Part shown: piece by piece, positions 25,601 to 37,838 of the stretch
How positions within the stretch are numbered: the first letter of the stretch is position 1
Layout of the letters: every line of letters starts with the position of its first letter
Assembly (NCBI RefSeq): GCF_901709675.1
Contig: NC_051102.1
Location: 10,301,412 to 10,365,411 of the forward strand
Direction: 5' to 3'
DNA from: Syngnathus acus
Lineage: Eukaryota > Chordata > Actinopteri > Syngnathiformes > Syngnathidae
Length of the DNA: 64,000 bases
Notes under the pieces: generated by a model
What the model was told of the DNA's origin: nothing
Seen by the model: the letters and a program-made list of their open reading frames with translations, nothing else
The model's database searches: none
Translations under genes and position numbers: made by a program

Positions 25601-26230
25601 ACCCCCTTCATGCTCCTCTGCGCTTGGTCTCCGTACAGCGCTCCTCCGCAGATCCCATTGTTTCCAGAGTTCCTGTTATTTTCTTTGAAAATAGACACCG
25701 GCGACATTTGGCGAGAACACGCGGGCCTCTGAAAAGGCACATTTCACTCTGACGCTTTTAGTTTTCCACTTTTTAACTGCTTTTTGAGAAATTCTTTCAT
25801 CTTTGAAGGCTGACTTTGTTCGAAATGATTGAAAAGGATTGAAGTCTTGCTTTTCAGGGAAAGAGCACAAACAAATCGAATGGAGGTGGTGCGTGAGCGC
25901 GTGGTGGGACATGTTCCAGGAGGTGTCAATGTCTCCTTCAGTCAGAGTGCTGCCCACTTCCATGCTGGCGTGGTTGGAAACCCCACCTACCCCCTTTTTG
26001 CTACCCCACCCCTTCCCTACAATCCCCTCCTCTCTTGCTCCGGCTCTGGAAGAGGAATCTCGGGCAGCGTTTTAATTGCGCTGTGCTTTAGTCGGTCGGG
26101 GCTAATGAGCTGGGCTCCGGACCCGGGCTGTCTTTCGCCACGGGGCCCAAGGCCATATGGAGTCCGTTTCCGTAGAACTTCTGGATTTCACATGGAGGCG
26201 AAAATGGGGGCTTGAAAAATCCAGGTACAG
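19642..26230. other. intergenic region between the two divergent genes
   Basis: About 6.6 kb between the 5' end of the myosin IXb gene and the 5' side of the plus-strand INSYN-like gene. Apart from the possible untranslated exon near 20.33-20.46 kb, no open frame shows splice-joined similarity to a protein I recognise. The stretch 24240-24480 is very AT-rich, with repeated ATTTCATT-type words in both orientations and no clear element boundary. Confidence 0.55.
20331..20460 (-). other. possible 5' untranslated exon of the myosin IXb gene
   Basis: The start codon at 19641 is preceded on the minus strand by a good acceptor (AG at 19644-19643), so an upstream untranslated exon is expected. A matching donor (AAAG then GTAAGC) ends at 20333/20332 on the minus strand. 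The upstream limit of the exon cannot be placed. A 14-base unit reading CTTCACCTGCTTTT on plus is repeated twice near 20426-20455. Confidence 0.35.
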
Positions 26231-26239
26231 CCGACTTTG

Positions 26240-26600
26240 TGAGCGAATGAAGACGGAGTGAAGGAAAGAGAGGAGGAGGAGAGCGAGAGAAGATTGAGAG
26301 AGGGAGGGAGAGAGGGAGAGAGAGAGAGAGACTCCTGAGGCAGCACATGAGACAGAGCAGGGAAGCGTGAGAGGTAAAAAAGAAAGGAGGGGAGGAGGAG
26401 GAGGAGAGGGGCCCCGTTGAGGAGAGAGGGAGAAGGAAAAAAGTTGGGAGAAAGAAAAGAGAACGGGGAAGAAAAGAGCTGCTTGAGAGAAGTGGGGGAA
26501 ACAACAGACAGGAAGGAAGGGGAGGGGAGGGAGAGGAGGGAGGGAGACGTCTTGGGTGGAGGGAGAAGAGGTGGGGGCGGGGCGGGGGGGGGGGGCTGAG
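26240..26600 (+). repeat. purine-rich tract with G-quadruplex-type end upstream of the INSYN-like gene
   Basis: About 360 bases that are overwhelmingly A and G on plus, with GA dinucleotide runs (near 26303-26330) and GGA/GGGA blocks. It ends in a G-rich segment, about 26572-26597, with at least four runs of three or more G. It lies 50 to 400 bases upstream of the start at 26647, so it is probably promoter or 5' leader. The open frames through it on the minus strand are composition artefacts. Confidence 0.75.
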
Positions 26601-26646
26601 CAAAAGTTTCATCGGCGGCACGAGATGAGGAAAACAGAATGAGTGA

Positions 26647-28141
26647 ATGACGGGACTTCACAGAGCCAGGAGAGGATTTTCGGACCCGTTTTCCATGCGA
26701 GCCTCTTTGGACATGTACACAGAAGGCGGGCAAGGACGACGATTTCTCCAGCCCAACGGCGTCGCCGGTCCGTGCGCCTGCCGGCACGGCGATGGGCCGG
26801 GGTACCAAGCAGCATCCGCCACACATCCGGACCACCCGCATCTGGACGGCCACGGAGACAGCCAGCCTCTTCGGGTTAAGGACGCAGGGGGAAGGGCATT
26901 CAGAGGTGGTCCCTGCAGCGCTCAGAGACAGCCTGTGTTCCTGGGGCCCGGCCCCTTCAGCCAGTCACAGGACTTGGCCCGACTCAGTCCCCCGTGGGAA
27001 TTGAAGCCAGCCCAGTGGAGCCGCTCGTCAGAACTCGGTACGAGACACTGCCAGTTTTTCAGGGAGCGGTGTGAGTGTGTGGCCGCGTCCAACCACAGCA
27101 GGGCACACCCCTTTCACGTCCGGATACCGCATCCACTCCCTCATCTGCGGGTCAACGGTCACGCCTGTGGATATAGCAGGACCGTGCACCGTCATGTTTT
27201 GGTGGACAAAGGAGAGGATGGTTCGACTTGCATCAAGCAAAATGGCCATTTGGAGCATCCCTTTGCCACCACTAACGGCCACTGCGCACCCAAGCAGAGA
27301 AGGGATATCCGACAGGACTCGGGTGGATCAGGGGAGAACTGCAACGGGCACCATCACAAAGGTTTCTTCCCCACCGAAGTCCCACAGAAGCACTTTGACC
27401 GAGACAAATGGAAGGAAGTTTGCATCCGTAGTCCAGCCGTCGTCGATCCAGAAGCGCCGGTCACCGACCAAGCTAGCCGGCAGGATTTGGTGAAGGATCA
27501 GATTCGACAAGTGGTGACGGATCTGGAGGACGTCTTGGGAGGTTTGAAGCAGGTTCACGTGGAGATGAAAGAGGTAGGTGTCCCAACTTTTCAATTGATG
27601 ACATTTCAGTCGACAAATACCATCCGTTTCTTTCCATCAGGTCATTGAGCAGATCGATCATCTGACGGCCAGTATGGACCTGAACGAGGACCCGCGCAAG
27701 GCGGCTTGTGGCTCAACAGGCAACGCTCACACCTCCGCTCATCCAGGGGAACTGGCGGTGTCGCGCCCGGCCGAGTGGTCGAGGCGTTCCGATGAGGAGC
27801 GCGTCGTCCTGAGAACAAACTCTCCATCCCCGGTTCACACGGCGTCTGTGGTCAAAACTCGCTGCTTCACCCCACCGACTCGCACAAACCACCTCAAGCA
27901 CACAAACGGGCATCCGCCTCTGATCTTCTCCGACCACAAAGCGGACAACCCAGAGTCCCGTTGGCAGCACCTCAATCCTCAAGTTGTCACCGGTAACAGC
28001 ACGACGTTACGCTCGAGGACTCAAAAGCCTCCGCTGTACCCGCAGAACGGGATTTGCGGCAAAGACTCGCATCCATCCGGCAAAGCCACGAGGACCCCCG
28101 CGTACGTCTGGAGAAGTCGCCACAACAACAGCATGCTATGA
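26647..28141 (+). CDS. two-exon coiled-coil protein, INSYN-like, identity uncertain
   Basis: Exon 1 is 26647-27573 and exon 2 is 27641-28141. The donor GAG|GTAGGT and acceptor TTTCCATCAG join in phase 0 to give about 475 aa. An in-frame stop directly precedes the first ATG; the later Met codons at residues 17 and 22 are alternative starts. The N-terminal 230 residues are rich in His, Gly and Pro and look disordered. The one structured segment spans the intron: DLVKDQIRQVVTDLEDVLGG, then a helix ending EQIDHLTASMDLNED. This resembles the short coiled coil of the inhibitory synaptic factors (INSYN1/C15orf59 and INSYN2/FAM196), which bind gephyrin and collybistin at inhibitory synapses in mammals, and the intron falls at a similar place. 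The C-terminus (TPAYVWRSRHNNSML) is not one I recognise. The gene model is supported; the function is only inferred. Confidence 0.72.
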
Positions 28142-28160
28142 AGAAGGGGAGAGAGAGGTG

Positions 28161-28204
28161 GTGGCGGCAGTGGCGGCAGTGGCGGCAGTGGCGGCAGTGG
28201 CGGC
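28161..28204 (+). repeat. 9-bp tandem repeat (GTGGCGGCA) x about 5
   Basis: Five near-perfect copies of GTGGCGGCA begin 20 bases after the stop codon of the INSYN-like gene, so they lie in its 3' untranslated region. Confidence 0.85.
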
Positions 28205-28314
28205 GCTCTGCCCCGGCCGGTGATAAGGGGGAGGGGGGGCTCGAAACATGACACCCTGCGGCAGTGACCGGAGGTCAACGCAGTTCCAAGCAGGGGAACA
28301 ACTCATGGTAAGTT

Positions 28315-28453
<139 letters not shown>

Positions 28454-28512
28454 CAGGACCAGTTTCTTACTTGACATGGCAGCACATCAAGGCTGTTATC
28501 TGATTGGCCAAA

Positions 28513-28518
28513 AATAAA
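28513..28518 (+). terminator. candidate polyadenylation signal of the INSYN-like gene
   Basis: AATAAA, 372 bases after the stop codon at 28141. It is the first canonical hexamer downstream on the plus strand. Confidence 0.4.
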
Positions 28519-28519
28519 T

Positions 28520-31500
28520 AACACATAGTGTAAACACACTTGAGGCGCTATGAAATTAAGAGAATAGCGTGTCGGAAATTAATCGATACAATTTCAGGGA
28601 GTGTACTACAATTTTGTTTGTAACTACGCCTCATCCACCACTGCTTTAGTGTTGATGTTGCCAATGACGTCGGCCATGTTTATAGGCAGCTTAGTTACAG
28701 TCGGGAACTCAATTGCGGCTCTCTTGCTTGTGACTAAAAAGGCTTTTATGTGTTTTTCGTGTGTGTGTGTGTGTGTGTGGGCGGCATGTGTCTGCATTTG
28801 TTGATGTCACATGACTTCCCAGTCCACGTTGTAAAAGCTGTTACATCAAAAAGTAGTGGTAGAAAGAAACAAGATACAAATATTACATTATGATAATTAA
28901 AGAGATGTTTAAGATAGAGCCATTTATTTTTCCGCTGCCTTTTGATTTTCACTCCCTACATCTCAAAACAGATATCTGTACTTTCGAGAAAAATGCTGAT
29001 TACTTTCCAATCTTTGCGGATGACATTGTGACATAAAAAAGACATATATACACATAAAGTCAAATGCAATTGACAGATTTCTTTTACTTGAGTAAATGAA
29101 TCAGTCACCACAACTTTACCAAAGTCCATTTTTTACGCAACTATATAGCATGTGAATTATTTTGCCATCTTTTTCCACAAGTAGCGGCGCTAATAGTGCT
29201 TCCCGCTTTCTTGAGATTTCCAAGCCCACTGGGTAATTACATTTAAAAAAAAAATTGTCCATTCAGCATTCAAAACCGAAGACACAAAGACAGATAAAAT
29301 CAAGAAGTGCAGACTTTTTTTTTTTGCAGTGTGCGTTAGTCATGCCTGAACTGGTAGTTGGCAGCAGCTCAGATGCACATTTTGGCACAATCAGACCCCC
29401 GCGGCCTATCGCCTGCAGTCATGTGACACAATGGACGAGTCATCACATTTACACCATGATCACAGCTCTGACTCAAAATTGCTATAATTAACCTTCCGTC
29501 GACTTTTCTTCTTCATGCTGATTACCCATTACATCAGCAAAGAAGCCCACTTAGTCGTAAATGTTCCCAAATTAAAAAAAGGGCCACCTTTGCAGATGTT
29601 GTGGTTGACTCCCTGCACCTCCCTCTTGTGGAGACTATGTGCAACTACATGGTATTTTTCTTTTTATGGGCAAGCACAGTCTGGTTTCAATCATAAAACC
29701 CCCTGGCCACCTGCCATCCGGACTGAGGCGAGCGCTCGGTATATTTGCGGCGTCCATGCAAACCAAACCTCCGCCGCAACGGGGGGACATGAACGTGTTT
29801 CGCTCCAACGGTTTTATTCATTTTTGAGGAGAGCTGAATTTCTTTTTAAAGGAGGCAGACAGTATTAGGCAATTATTTTCGGCGGGCGCTCTGGCTTCCT
29901 CCCGCAGCCCCAGAACGGACATGTTAGGGGGTTCTCAAATTATAGCTGTGATTTGGGAGTCTGGAAAATCATTTGCAAGAAATGATCTGCATACCTGCCA
30001 ATTGGAACTTGCACCAATACAATGAAATGGACTGAGCCAAGTCACCACAAATGGCACAAACCCCAGTTTACAATTACCGACACAACTTTGAATTACACCG
30101 AAATTTGACACCATTTTATAGCATGTCAGGAACTTTGAAAAAACACTAAGACAGCAAATAGGTGAGTTTTCAGTGACTAATAGAGAATAGGTTCCCCCTC
30201 ACTGACTAGTTAACCAGATTCTCCCATTGGTCCAGAAATTCAACCATTCACATACAAGCAAATAAAAAGTCACATTTGTGTTCAGCATCTCTCTTTGCAA
30301 ACAGCATCCTTCAGATTCAAGTGATACCTTTGACATTTCAAACCTTTTGAATCTCAAGGATTTCGTCACCCTGAGTGGGTTCCATGTAAAATGGCTGCCA
30401 CAACAGATTGGGTGCAAAGTTACTCAGCCACACATACATCATTATTCACGTAGGAGTCAAATTACAGTCAAAATGCCAATGTTGACGGACCATAAGTATA
30501 ATTATTTTGCCTCAAATATTTCAGAAAAAAAAGCCACAAGAAAACTTTGTTCGTTTGAGTAATTACTTCTTTTTTTTTAGCAGAGTGTTTCTCAACTAGA
30601 AAAGCTTTTTGTGCCTTTTTTTTAACACCACTTATTCCATAAACAAGAGCAGCCAAGAGTAAGTGTTAAGAATATTGGTGGAGGTATGTAATTGACCTCA
30701 AAAATGCTTCAAAGGTCAACCAAATGAAGCCTTTATTTCTTCTGGTGCTGGAAGGTCATCATAGGAGGCAAAGTTCTCTTTTGCTCCATTGTTGCATCGC
30801 AAGGACTTCTGTCAGTATTTTTTTAACCTCTTCTTGATTTGAATTGAAGACGCTGCAGTGTTGCCTCAACCCGTGCTTGTATCCTCGCACTTTTTTCTTC
30901 ATCCTGATATAACCGATCCTTTATATTTTATTTATTCCCATCAAGGCATTTTTTTTTTCTCTGTATGAAGGTCTGACAGCTTCATAAATACAGTATGCGC
31001 AAAGACTACCATGGACAACAAAAACTTGGTAATTTGAGTTAAAAAAAAAAAGATAAAAACTCAGAGCAAGTGAAGAAAATATGACTCACAAGGATACCGA
31101 AATAAAGGGCCTCCTTTTTAGCATGGGAATAGACAAGCACAGCTTTTTGTGTCACTGCTAATGTTACCTAACTAGAAGATCCTTGAGCTGAAGCACGGCT
31201 TGTATGTACAGTTCAATTTGATGAAAAGATGTGAACTCACAAAGGTGGGGAATATTAATCTTTTGGGTTTCTCTTGTGAAGATGTCTTTCCAGCAGGCCA
31301 AGCTGTGCGGCGCAGCCTCGGGGCCAAGATAATCCTGAACGGAAAACTCTTCCCCCGTGAAACCTCTTCGATTCCACTGATGGAGCTGCCAAATAAATTG
31401 ATGGCAACGCCAAGAGGACATGCGCTGCTTCCCAGGAGGACACGTGCCCGTAGCCGGTGTTAGTGCACATCTGTCTTTTGTAATTGAAGAAATGAAAGCA

Positions 31501-34500
31501 TTTAAAGTGACTAACGACTAATTGACTATGTAACCCGAAAAAAAACCTCAGAAATTTGACTTGGATGGATTACAGGTATATTGGATTGTTCAATTGACTC
31601 TGGGGATTGGGGCTGTCAAATTGGGCTCCTCCAAACAAAATAACTAGCAATAAACCATTAGTTTAGGACTTGGGCAGTTATTCTTTCAAGTACCACTAGA
31701 GGGAGCCTGTATACCATACTTCGAAAATCACTGCTTTACAATGAATGTGAATTGTGCACAGCTGAAAATCAAAGTTATCTTTTATGACCAAATAAATGTA
31801 CTGGCCTTAACAGCAAACAGTCAGTGGCAGCTCGAGTGAATGTAGTTGACGTGTATCTTTAAAGATATGTTTGAAAACAATGGATTTTTTTCCTACTGTA
31901 TGCCAGATGAAATGGAAGTGTAGTATGCACGAATTCATCTGTGTGAGTGTGTGTGGGGGGCGTTTCTCAAATAAATCAATTTGACATCCCAATTATCCAG
32001 TGGAAGAGATAATGTAGCTCTGAATGTCCTACATTTCAACTTTGAAATAAAAAAGAACTGACTCAAGCATATCTGCGTCCTTGTCAAGATGGATGAAAGA
32101 TGAATTCCCCGCAAACATTGACGTGGGAATCGGGAAAAGTCAGGTTTGATCAGTAGGTGGCGTTATATGATCTCATTTCTTCTTCTCCTTTTAGCCCAGG
32201 CTAGCTTTGGCCAGCATCTGCGTGAATGTTTGTTTAAACCTTGTCTGAGAATTTCACCCAGCACGAGCTCCTGCTGCTATCACAGCTCACCGACAACAAG
32301 TCCAGTCATCTCGGAGCCAACTGATTGATATCAAGTATGTCTAAGATGGTGATATATGTGGCTATTTTCAAAACATGCTCCCAATTTCCCTTTTGCTAAG
32401 ACACACCCCAAAGGGCAGACTGGCCAATCACAGAACAAATGTATAATTGCGTGGTAATGAATAAATTCATACGCTCAGCTGCAGTGTGTCCAAAATCACC
32501 CATTTGTATCCTCCAACATAAGCAATGTAATGTTGTTGGCCCGAGTGTTCTTCGCTTCCATCTTTGTTGTCAACGATTTCCTTGAGTGTCTTTGATACGG
32601 CCCAATGTAACCTTCGTAGGCCCACCGCGACGGCACCGCTGGTTGCCGTCAAGGCTTTTGAATCACGCTGGGAAGAAGAATGCATTTTTAGCGTTTTGTA
32701 AATACCGGAGATGCTCTGGAATTTCAGGCGGCGAACCAAGAACAGCACACGTCTACTTGCTTTTGTCAGCCACCCGTAGCTGTATTACAAGACTCTCAAG
32801 GACGGAGTACTCAGGTTGCCTAATAATGAAGCTGCTTATTGCCAGAGGAGGCTGATTCAATAGGTTTGAATGTGGGCGAGGGGTAAAACTGAAAAATAAA
32901 AAAAAATCTCATTTGTGTGGGTCTGGAACAGATCACCCATCGTTTTTGCTGCAAAACTCTTGCTATAGTTACACTACAAAATCCCCATCGGCCCTTTGGG
33001 TGATCCCGACTGCACCAAACAGATGGCTCGCAGGTACACAGAGACAGAGCAAGGAATCAACAATGAAAAAAAAAATCACCCCTACACATCCTCCCTCTGC
33101 GAATACCACCCAAGTCACCATACCACCCAGCTCGAAAGAAAAACATTTCATGACGGTTCCCCACTCAAGACTTGGAGACTTCCAGGCCGTCTGCACTGGC
33201 GGGCGCTGCTCTTAATCTCAAGCGGATGACAGAAATGCCGAGGAATTTCTCTACTCCGTGCCTGAAGCGGCTTGCCATCATGCTTTGTCAGTTTTTACGT
33301 GGCCCTGGCTTTCTTTTTGACTCCGTAAGGAATGTATCCAAACGCCATCCGGAAGATTGTCTACCTTGCAACGACGAATCTGTTGATGCACGGGAACTTT
33401 GCTTTGCTGTTAGCATTCCAACTTGTGTCTTTTGTTTTAAGAGTCGGCAAAAAAAAAAGCGCAGCACGCTTTAGCGACACTACAACCTGAGTTTGACTTG
33501 TTAAATTGTATATCCAGCTGAGGTGAAGTCTACAAGCAGATGGTGGCTTGTGCCCACCTGTGTTTTGTGTTGTACTGGCGCAGACCCAACTTGAGTGTTT
33601 TTGCAAATCAGCGTTCGCGCGAGGCCGGACCATAGACCGCTACAGATGTTGGCGCAAAACTCCGCAGCTGAACAAACAGTGGCGAGTCTTCTCTACACCA
33701 TGACATGTTTAAAATGACACTCGGGTCCAAAAAGATGTTGGCCAGCTGAGTTGGGAGAACTGTACATCAAAGCGGTTTGTGAAAATGAGCAAAAATTCAA
33801 CCGTCCCCTTTTCAGCATCATGCTAGCTAGCACACATGTACAATTGGAAAGCATATTCAAAGTAACTCAGGCAAATTGCTCATCAGCCAGATTTGATCCC
33901 AGAACATTCTGATCTGAGTCGAAGCGGACAGGAATTGGGTGGACTTTCCAGACATCTTGAATAACACAGACAATCTACGCTGGCAAGGAAGCGTCTTGGC
34001 AGCGTTGAATGTAAAACCTTTCCAATTGGGATTTATCTCTCTTGCCAGCAGCATCTGTGTCTTGATAGCACGGACAATGTTAGAAACCTTCATGTATGTC
34101 TTTCCCTGCTTTTGCTTGTTATTCCTCTCAGCACACCAGCAGGAAAGAAACAAAAGCCCTTTGCATGATGACTCACTCTGGCGTGGGCCTGTCATGTTCA
34201 TGGCAACTGAAAACACATTTCGATCTCAACCGGTGGCCTTTTTCATTTTCAACGACGTGCTGGAGGAAGGGCGGCGGAGAAGGCATTCATTCATGCGGCT
34301 TTCACAGAGGCCTGTCAGCAAACATGCCGCCTCTGTCTGCCTGCCTGCCAAGTGTCTCTCAATCTGAAGCCGCCGTGCACAAAGACCAAAGCAAAAATAC
34401 CTGGAAAGTCCTTAAACACTTCACTTCCTCAAGTCGTACCAATTGATTGTCAATATCTCAGTTCAAAGATGCTGTCACACACATTTTTGGGTGGTGGTGG

Positions 34501-35880
34501 CCCTGTCAGATGCAGTACTGGCTCTAAATGTCATGTGCATTTTAGTCATCATTTCATATGTAACATTGACACAAAAAAAAAATTAAAATGTTGACGTTGC
34601 GCTGATATTCTAACAACGCACAAGTGCAACTTACTTTTTTATTTTGCAAATTCAAGCAGTGCCGAATCAGTATGGAACGTGTGAAGTTTGCAAAACTTTC
34701 AAAGAAACACATTTTTAAATAAATAAATAAATAAAACTCACCATTCGTGACACTTCAACGTGACGTAATGTTTATGAAGGTCACGACATAATGCCGAAGT
34801 GTCTTGTTGGCGTCATTTTCAGCACGCAGTGTTGTCTGTGCATTATTGGACATAAAGATTTTGGCAATAAAACGTCACTTTTGATGATGCATCTCTGCCC
34901 CTTGTTGTGCCGTTACCGTTGTTATAAATCGAGCGGCGATCAGGCTAGCCAAAGATAGCGCGACATTAGGCTAACGTCAACAGGTCAGCACAACAACATC
35001 CTGTTTAGGCTGCCGTTGCAACCAAATTATTTCAAAAAGAAAAAAAACTTCTTTTTTTTTATAGATTTCCTGGTCTAATATTTTGGGGGCAAAAGGCTAC
35101 CATTTATGGGCAGTGCAGCAGACAAAAACACCTCAATCCTTATTACAGATTTTATTGGAACAAATCTGCCATACAATAATATTAACAAACATGTTCAAGC
35201 ATTAACAGTTCAACACAAATTTAAGGAATATTGCACAACCTCTCTGAACGCTCCTCCAACACTTTAGCTCTTAGTTTTTATTATTGGCAACAAATTCTAT
35301 TAAAAATTCTCAACTCTACAAACAGCTTAGGGGTCTGTAAATTCTAACAGTGCTCAATTTATGTCCCAAATACACATTTCTCACACATGTTTGAAGGAGT
35401 ATTAGGGCCACCCTAAAAAAAAAAAAAAAAAAAAGTTGTAGCTAGTTGTACTTTCAGTTGTTTTTTCAAGAACAAGTTTTTTATTTTTCTGAATAAAAAT
35501 CCAGACATTTGGAGAAAATAGTAGTAAATTTCCAGAATAAAAAGTTTTGTTAATACTGAAATATGTGAGTAGCGATTAATTCATCTTCAAGCGCTAACCG
35601 TCTTTATGGATAAGTCAACTCGTGGACTAATCAAGAAATTGATGTAACCCTGAGTCCCTTGCACTATTTACGTACTTCCATTGAACATTACATAAACACA
35701 AAAATTATTATTATAAATATCATTATGCTTTGACAGAAAAAATAACATGACATCACAGAAAATACCATTCAAGAAATAAAGTCAAAAAAAAGAAAAAATC
35801 ATCTAGGACCATGACATGTTATATACAATGAAATTGTATCAAATGCAACCTCTCAAGCTGGACTGACTCAAAAAATAAAA
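28520..35880. other. intergenic region, no gene recognised
   Basis: About 7.3 kb. Open frames are short and none joins to another through splice sites into a recognisable protein. Contents include short poly-A and poly-T runs (for example 35415-35433) and a partial CTCF-type core near 31692 (CCACTAGAGGG). Confidence 0.55.
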
Positions 35881-35885
35881 TACAA

Positions 35886-37838
35886 TCATCCAAATGTGAA
35901 GAGTTTCAAATGTGAAGGAATCTTCACCCCCTGAAAAAAATAAAATAAAATATGAGTAACATGCATTCACATTCACATTGGACATCAGTAAATATCCTTC
36001 CAGCACCTTGTTACTTGACAGTTGCGTGTCTGAACGTAAACCCCCGTGTAAGCGACGTCGCATCTCACAATGTTGTTGGTGAAGTCCGACTCCAGTACAT
36101 GGAAGTTGGGGTTGACGGTGACCTGAGTGCGTTGTTAAAAATGGTTATGAAATTGATGGTACTTTTTAAAAAAATAAAATAAAATGACCTTCAAGACATA
36201 GTTTCCTGGCGTGACGTCAGTGATGTCGATCCACTGGCAGTCAATGTTGGCGGCGTAGAGGTCGTGACAGCCCGGGCTCAGTCCCTGTAAACAAGACGTT
36301 CATTCACCAATCAGCAGACTACAAAATGTCTTCATGTCCTCAGGATGTTTCTTAAACATTTCCCTAAAGTTGAGTTGCAAGATTTCAAGATCTCATGAAA
36401 TGTGTTGAAAATCTTCTGAAGTTTGGAAATGTCCTCAAATTTGGAGTTCAGCTGATAACAGTAGGAGCCCAAATAGGCAGTCGAGAGAGTTCACCTCACC
36501 TGTGTGTGAGCTGTGCAGGCGTAGCGCCGACGGACCCCCGAGTCGCAGCCCGTGTCCTCCAGGCAAAAACTGGCCTTGTGACCCTCGGCCACTTTCTGGC
36601 CTGTGGCGGCGTCCAGGAGGTCGTAACTGCTGAAGGCCTCCATGCTATGGTAGTGTCTGTTGAAAATAATTCGGTTTTATCGGGAGTATGGTTCCCAAAA
36701 TCAAGGGAGCTAGTGTCTTACTGGTGACAGCTGTGCCAGTCCCACTGGTGCCTGGGCTTGACAGGGAGGAAGTCGGCGGTGCCCTGGTTCTTCACCTTCT
36801 GCGGGAAGCGTAGGAGCACCCGGAAGTCGATGTCTCGTACCGAGGGTCCGAAGGCTGACCTGAGCGGAACATTTAGAGTTATGCTTCAAACAGATTTGAA
36901 TTCAAGCTTAAGATACTTCATTCACTGACTTTCCGCGTGTGTGCCTGGGTGGGGTGGGTCTGTGTGTGTTTCTACCTGGCCAGGCAGTCCTCCTCTGCTG
37001 CACAACGTAACGCAAACATCTGCATGCGCTGGATGTAAGCGCCTGCTTGGATGGCGTACGGGTCTGGCACCAGGTCTGGAAGCCCTAGGAGAACACACTT
37101 CAAAGTTGCCACTGTACAAAGTACTCCACAAGAAGTAGCCATTTGCTAGAAGGAGTATTTATCTTGGGTCTAATTATTAGGAACAGGTTTCAATCTGAGA
37201 TGCAGCATTGCCAAGCTACCGTTTTGAAAGTATCTCGTCCCGTATCCCGCGTCTGGGACTCGTCGCGCGTGGGCCCCTGCTCGTCCCCTTGGGGGGTACA
37301 TGTTGTACAACACCGAATTGCCGAGGGATTGGAGCGAGTCGTCATTAAACATGCCCTCTTCTTCGTTGGAAGCCTCCAGCGGGTGATACGGAGCGGGCTG
37401 ACCCGGGTCTCCTTCCGGGTACCTGAAGGCATACTGCGCGTCGTGGAGTGCCCGTATCGGTTCTTCCTCACGTCCACGGGGGACGTTGAGCCGCACGTCG
37501 GCCCACCTGAGGGGATCTCTATTGAAGTCCACACGGGGGTCGACGACCGCGCCGGGGCGTTGTCTCGAGCGCACCTGGTGCGCTCTGGGGTTACCGGGTG
37601 TCCTCACCATGCCGCCGGCTCCCATCGCTCGGTCTCGGCTGCTGACGTAAACGCGCGCCGGAGCCTCGAACTCGGAACCAGTGCTCATGATGCTGTGGAT
37701 TCGGCCGTTATTCTCCCACTGGATGCGGTGACGCCAGGGGCCAGCGTGCGCCGGCTCAGGGTGCTGCTCTTGCCCGCTGATGACTTGGAATAGTCCGTGG
37801 GAAAGATAGAAGAAGAAGACGAGAGACGCAATTGCCAT
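35886..37838 (-). CDS. lysyl oxidase, LOXL1/LOXL5 type
   Basis: Secreted copper amine oxidase that by family converts lysines of collagen and elastin to aldehydes for cross-linking. Exons: 37220-37838, 36976-37084, 36722-36859, 36500-36656, 36189-36284, 36015-36122, probably 35886-35930. The start at 37838 opens a good signal peptide ([17 protein letters not shown]). A basic propeptide of about 190 residues is followed by the catalytic domain, which starts near GLPDLVPDP, a LOXL1-like segment. The copper site reads WHSCHQHYH. Both residues of the lysyl-tyrosylquinone cofactor are present: Lys in EGHKASFC and Tyr in [11 protein letters not shown]. The total of about 420 aa is close to LOX (417) and shorter than human LOXL1 (574). 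The 3' end is open: splicing at 36015 to 35930 gives a stop at 35886, while read-through of exon 6 gives a stop at 35985. The 19p13-like setting favours LOXL5, a LOXL1 relative annotated in fish; the symbol is left blank. Confidence 0.92.

Noticed and set aside
26088-26853. Long minus-strand open frames rich in Pro, Ser and Leu
   Set aside because: They are translations of the purine-rich tract read from the other strand; low-complexity, no splice or start context.
28161-28204. CRISPR-like or coding tandem repeat
   Set aside because: Nine-base units with no spacers, after a stop codon, in a vertebrate gene; ordinary minisatellite-type repeat.
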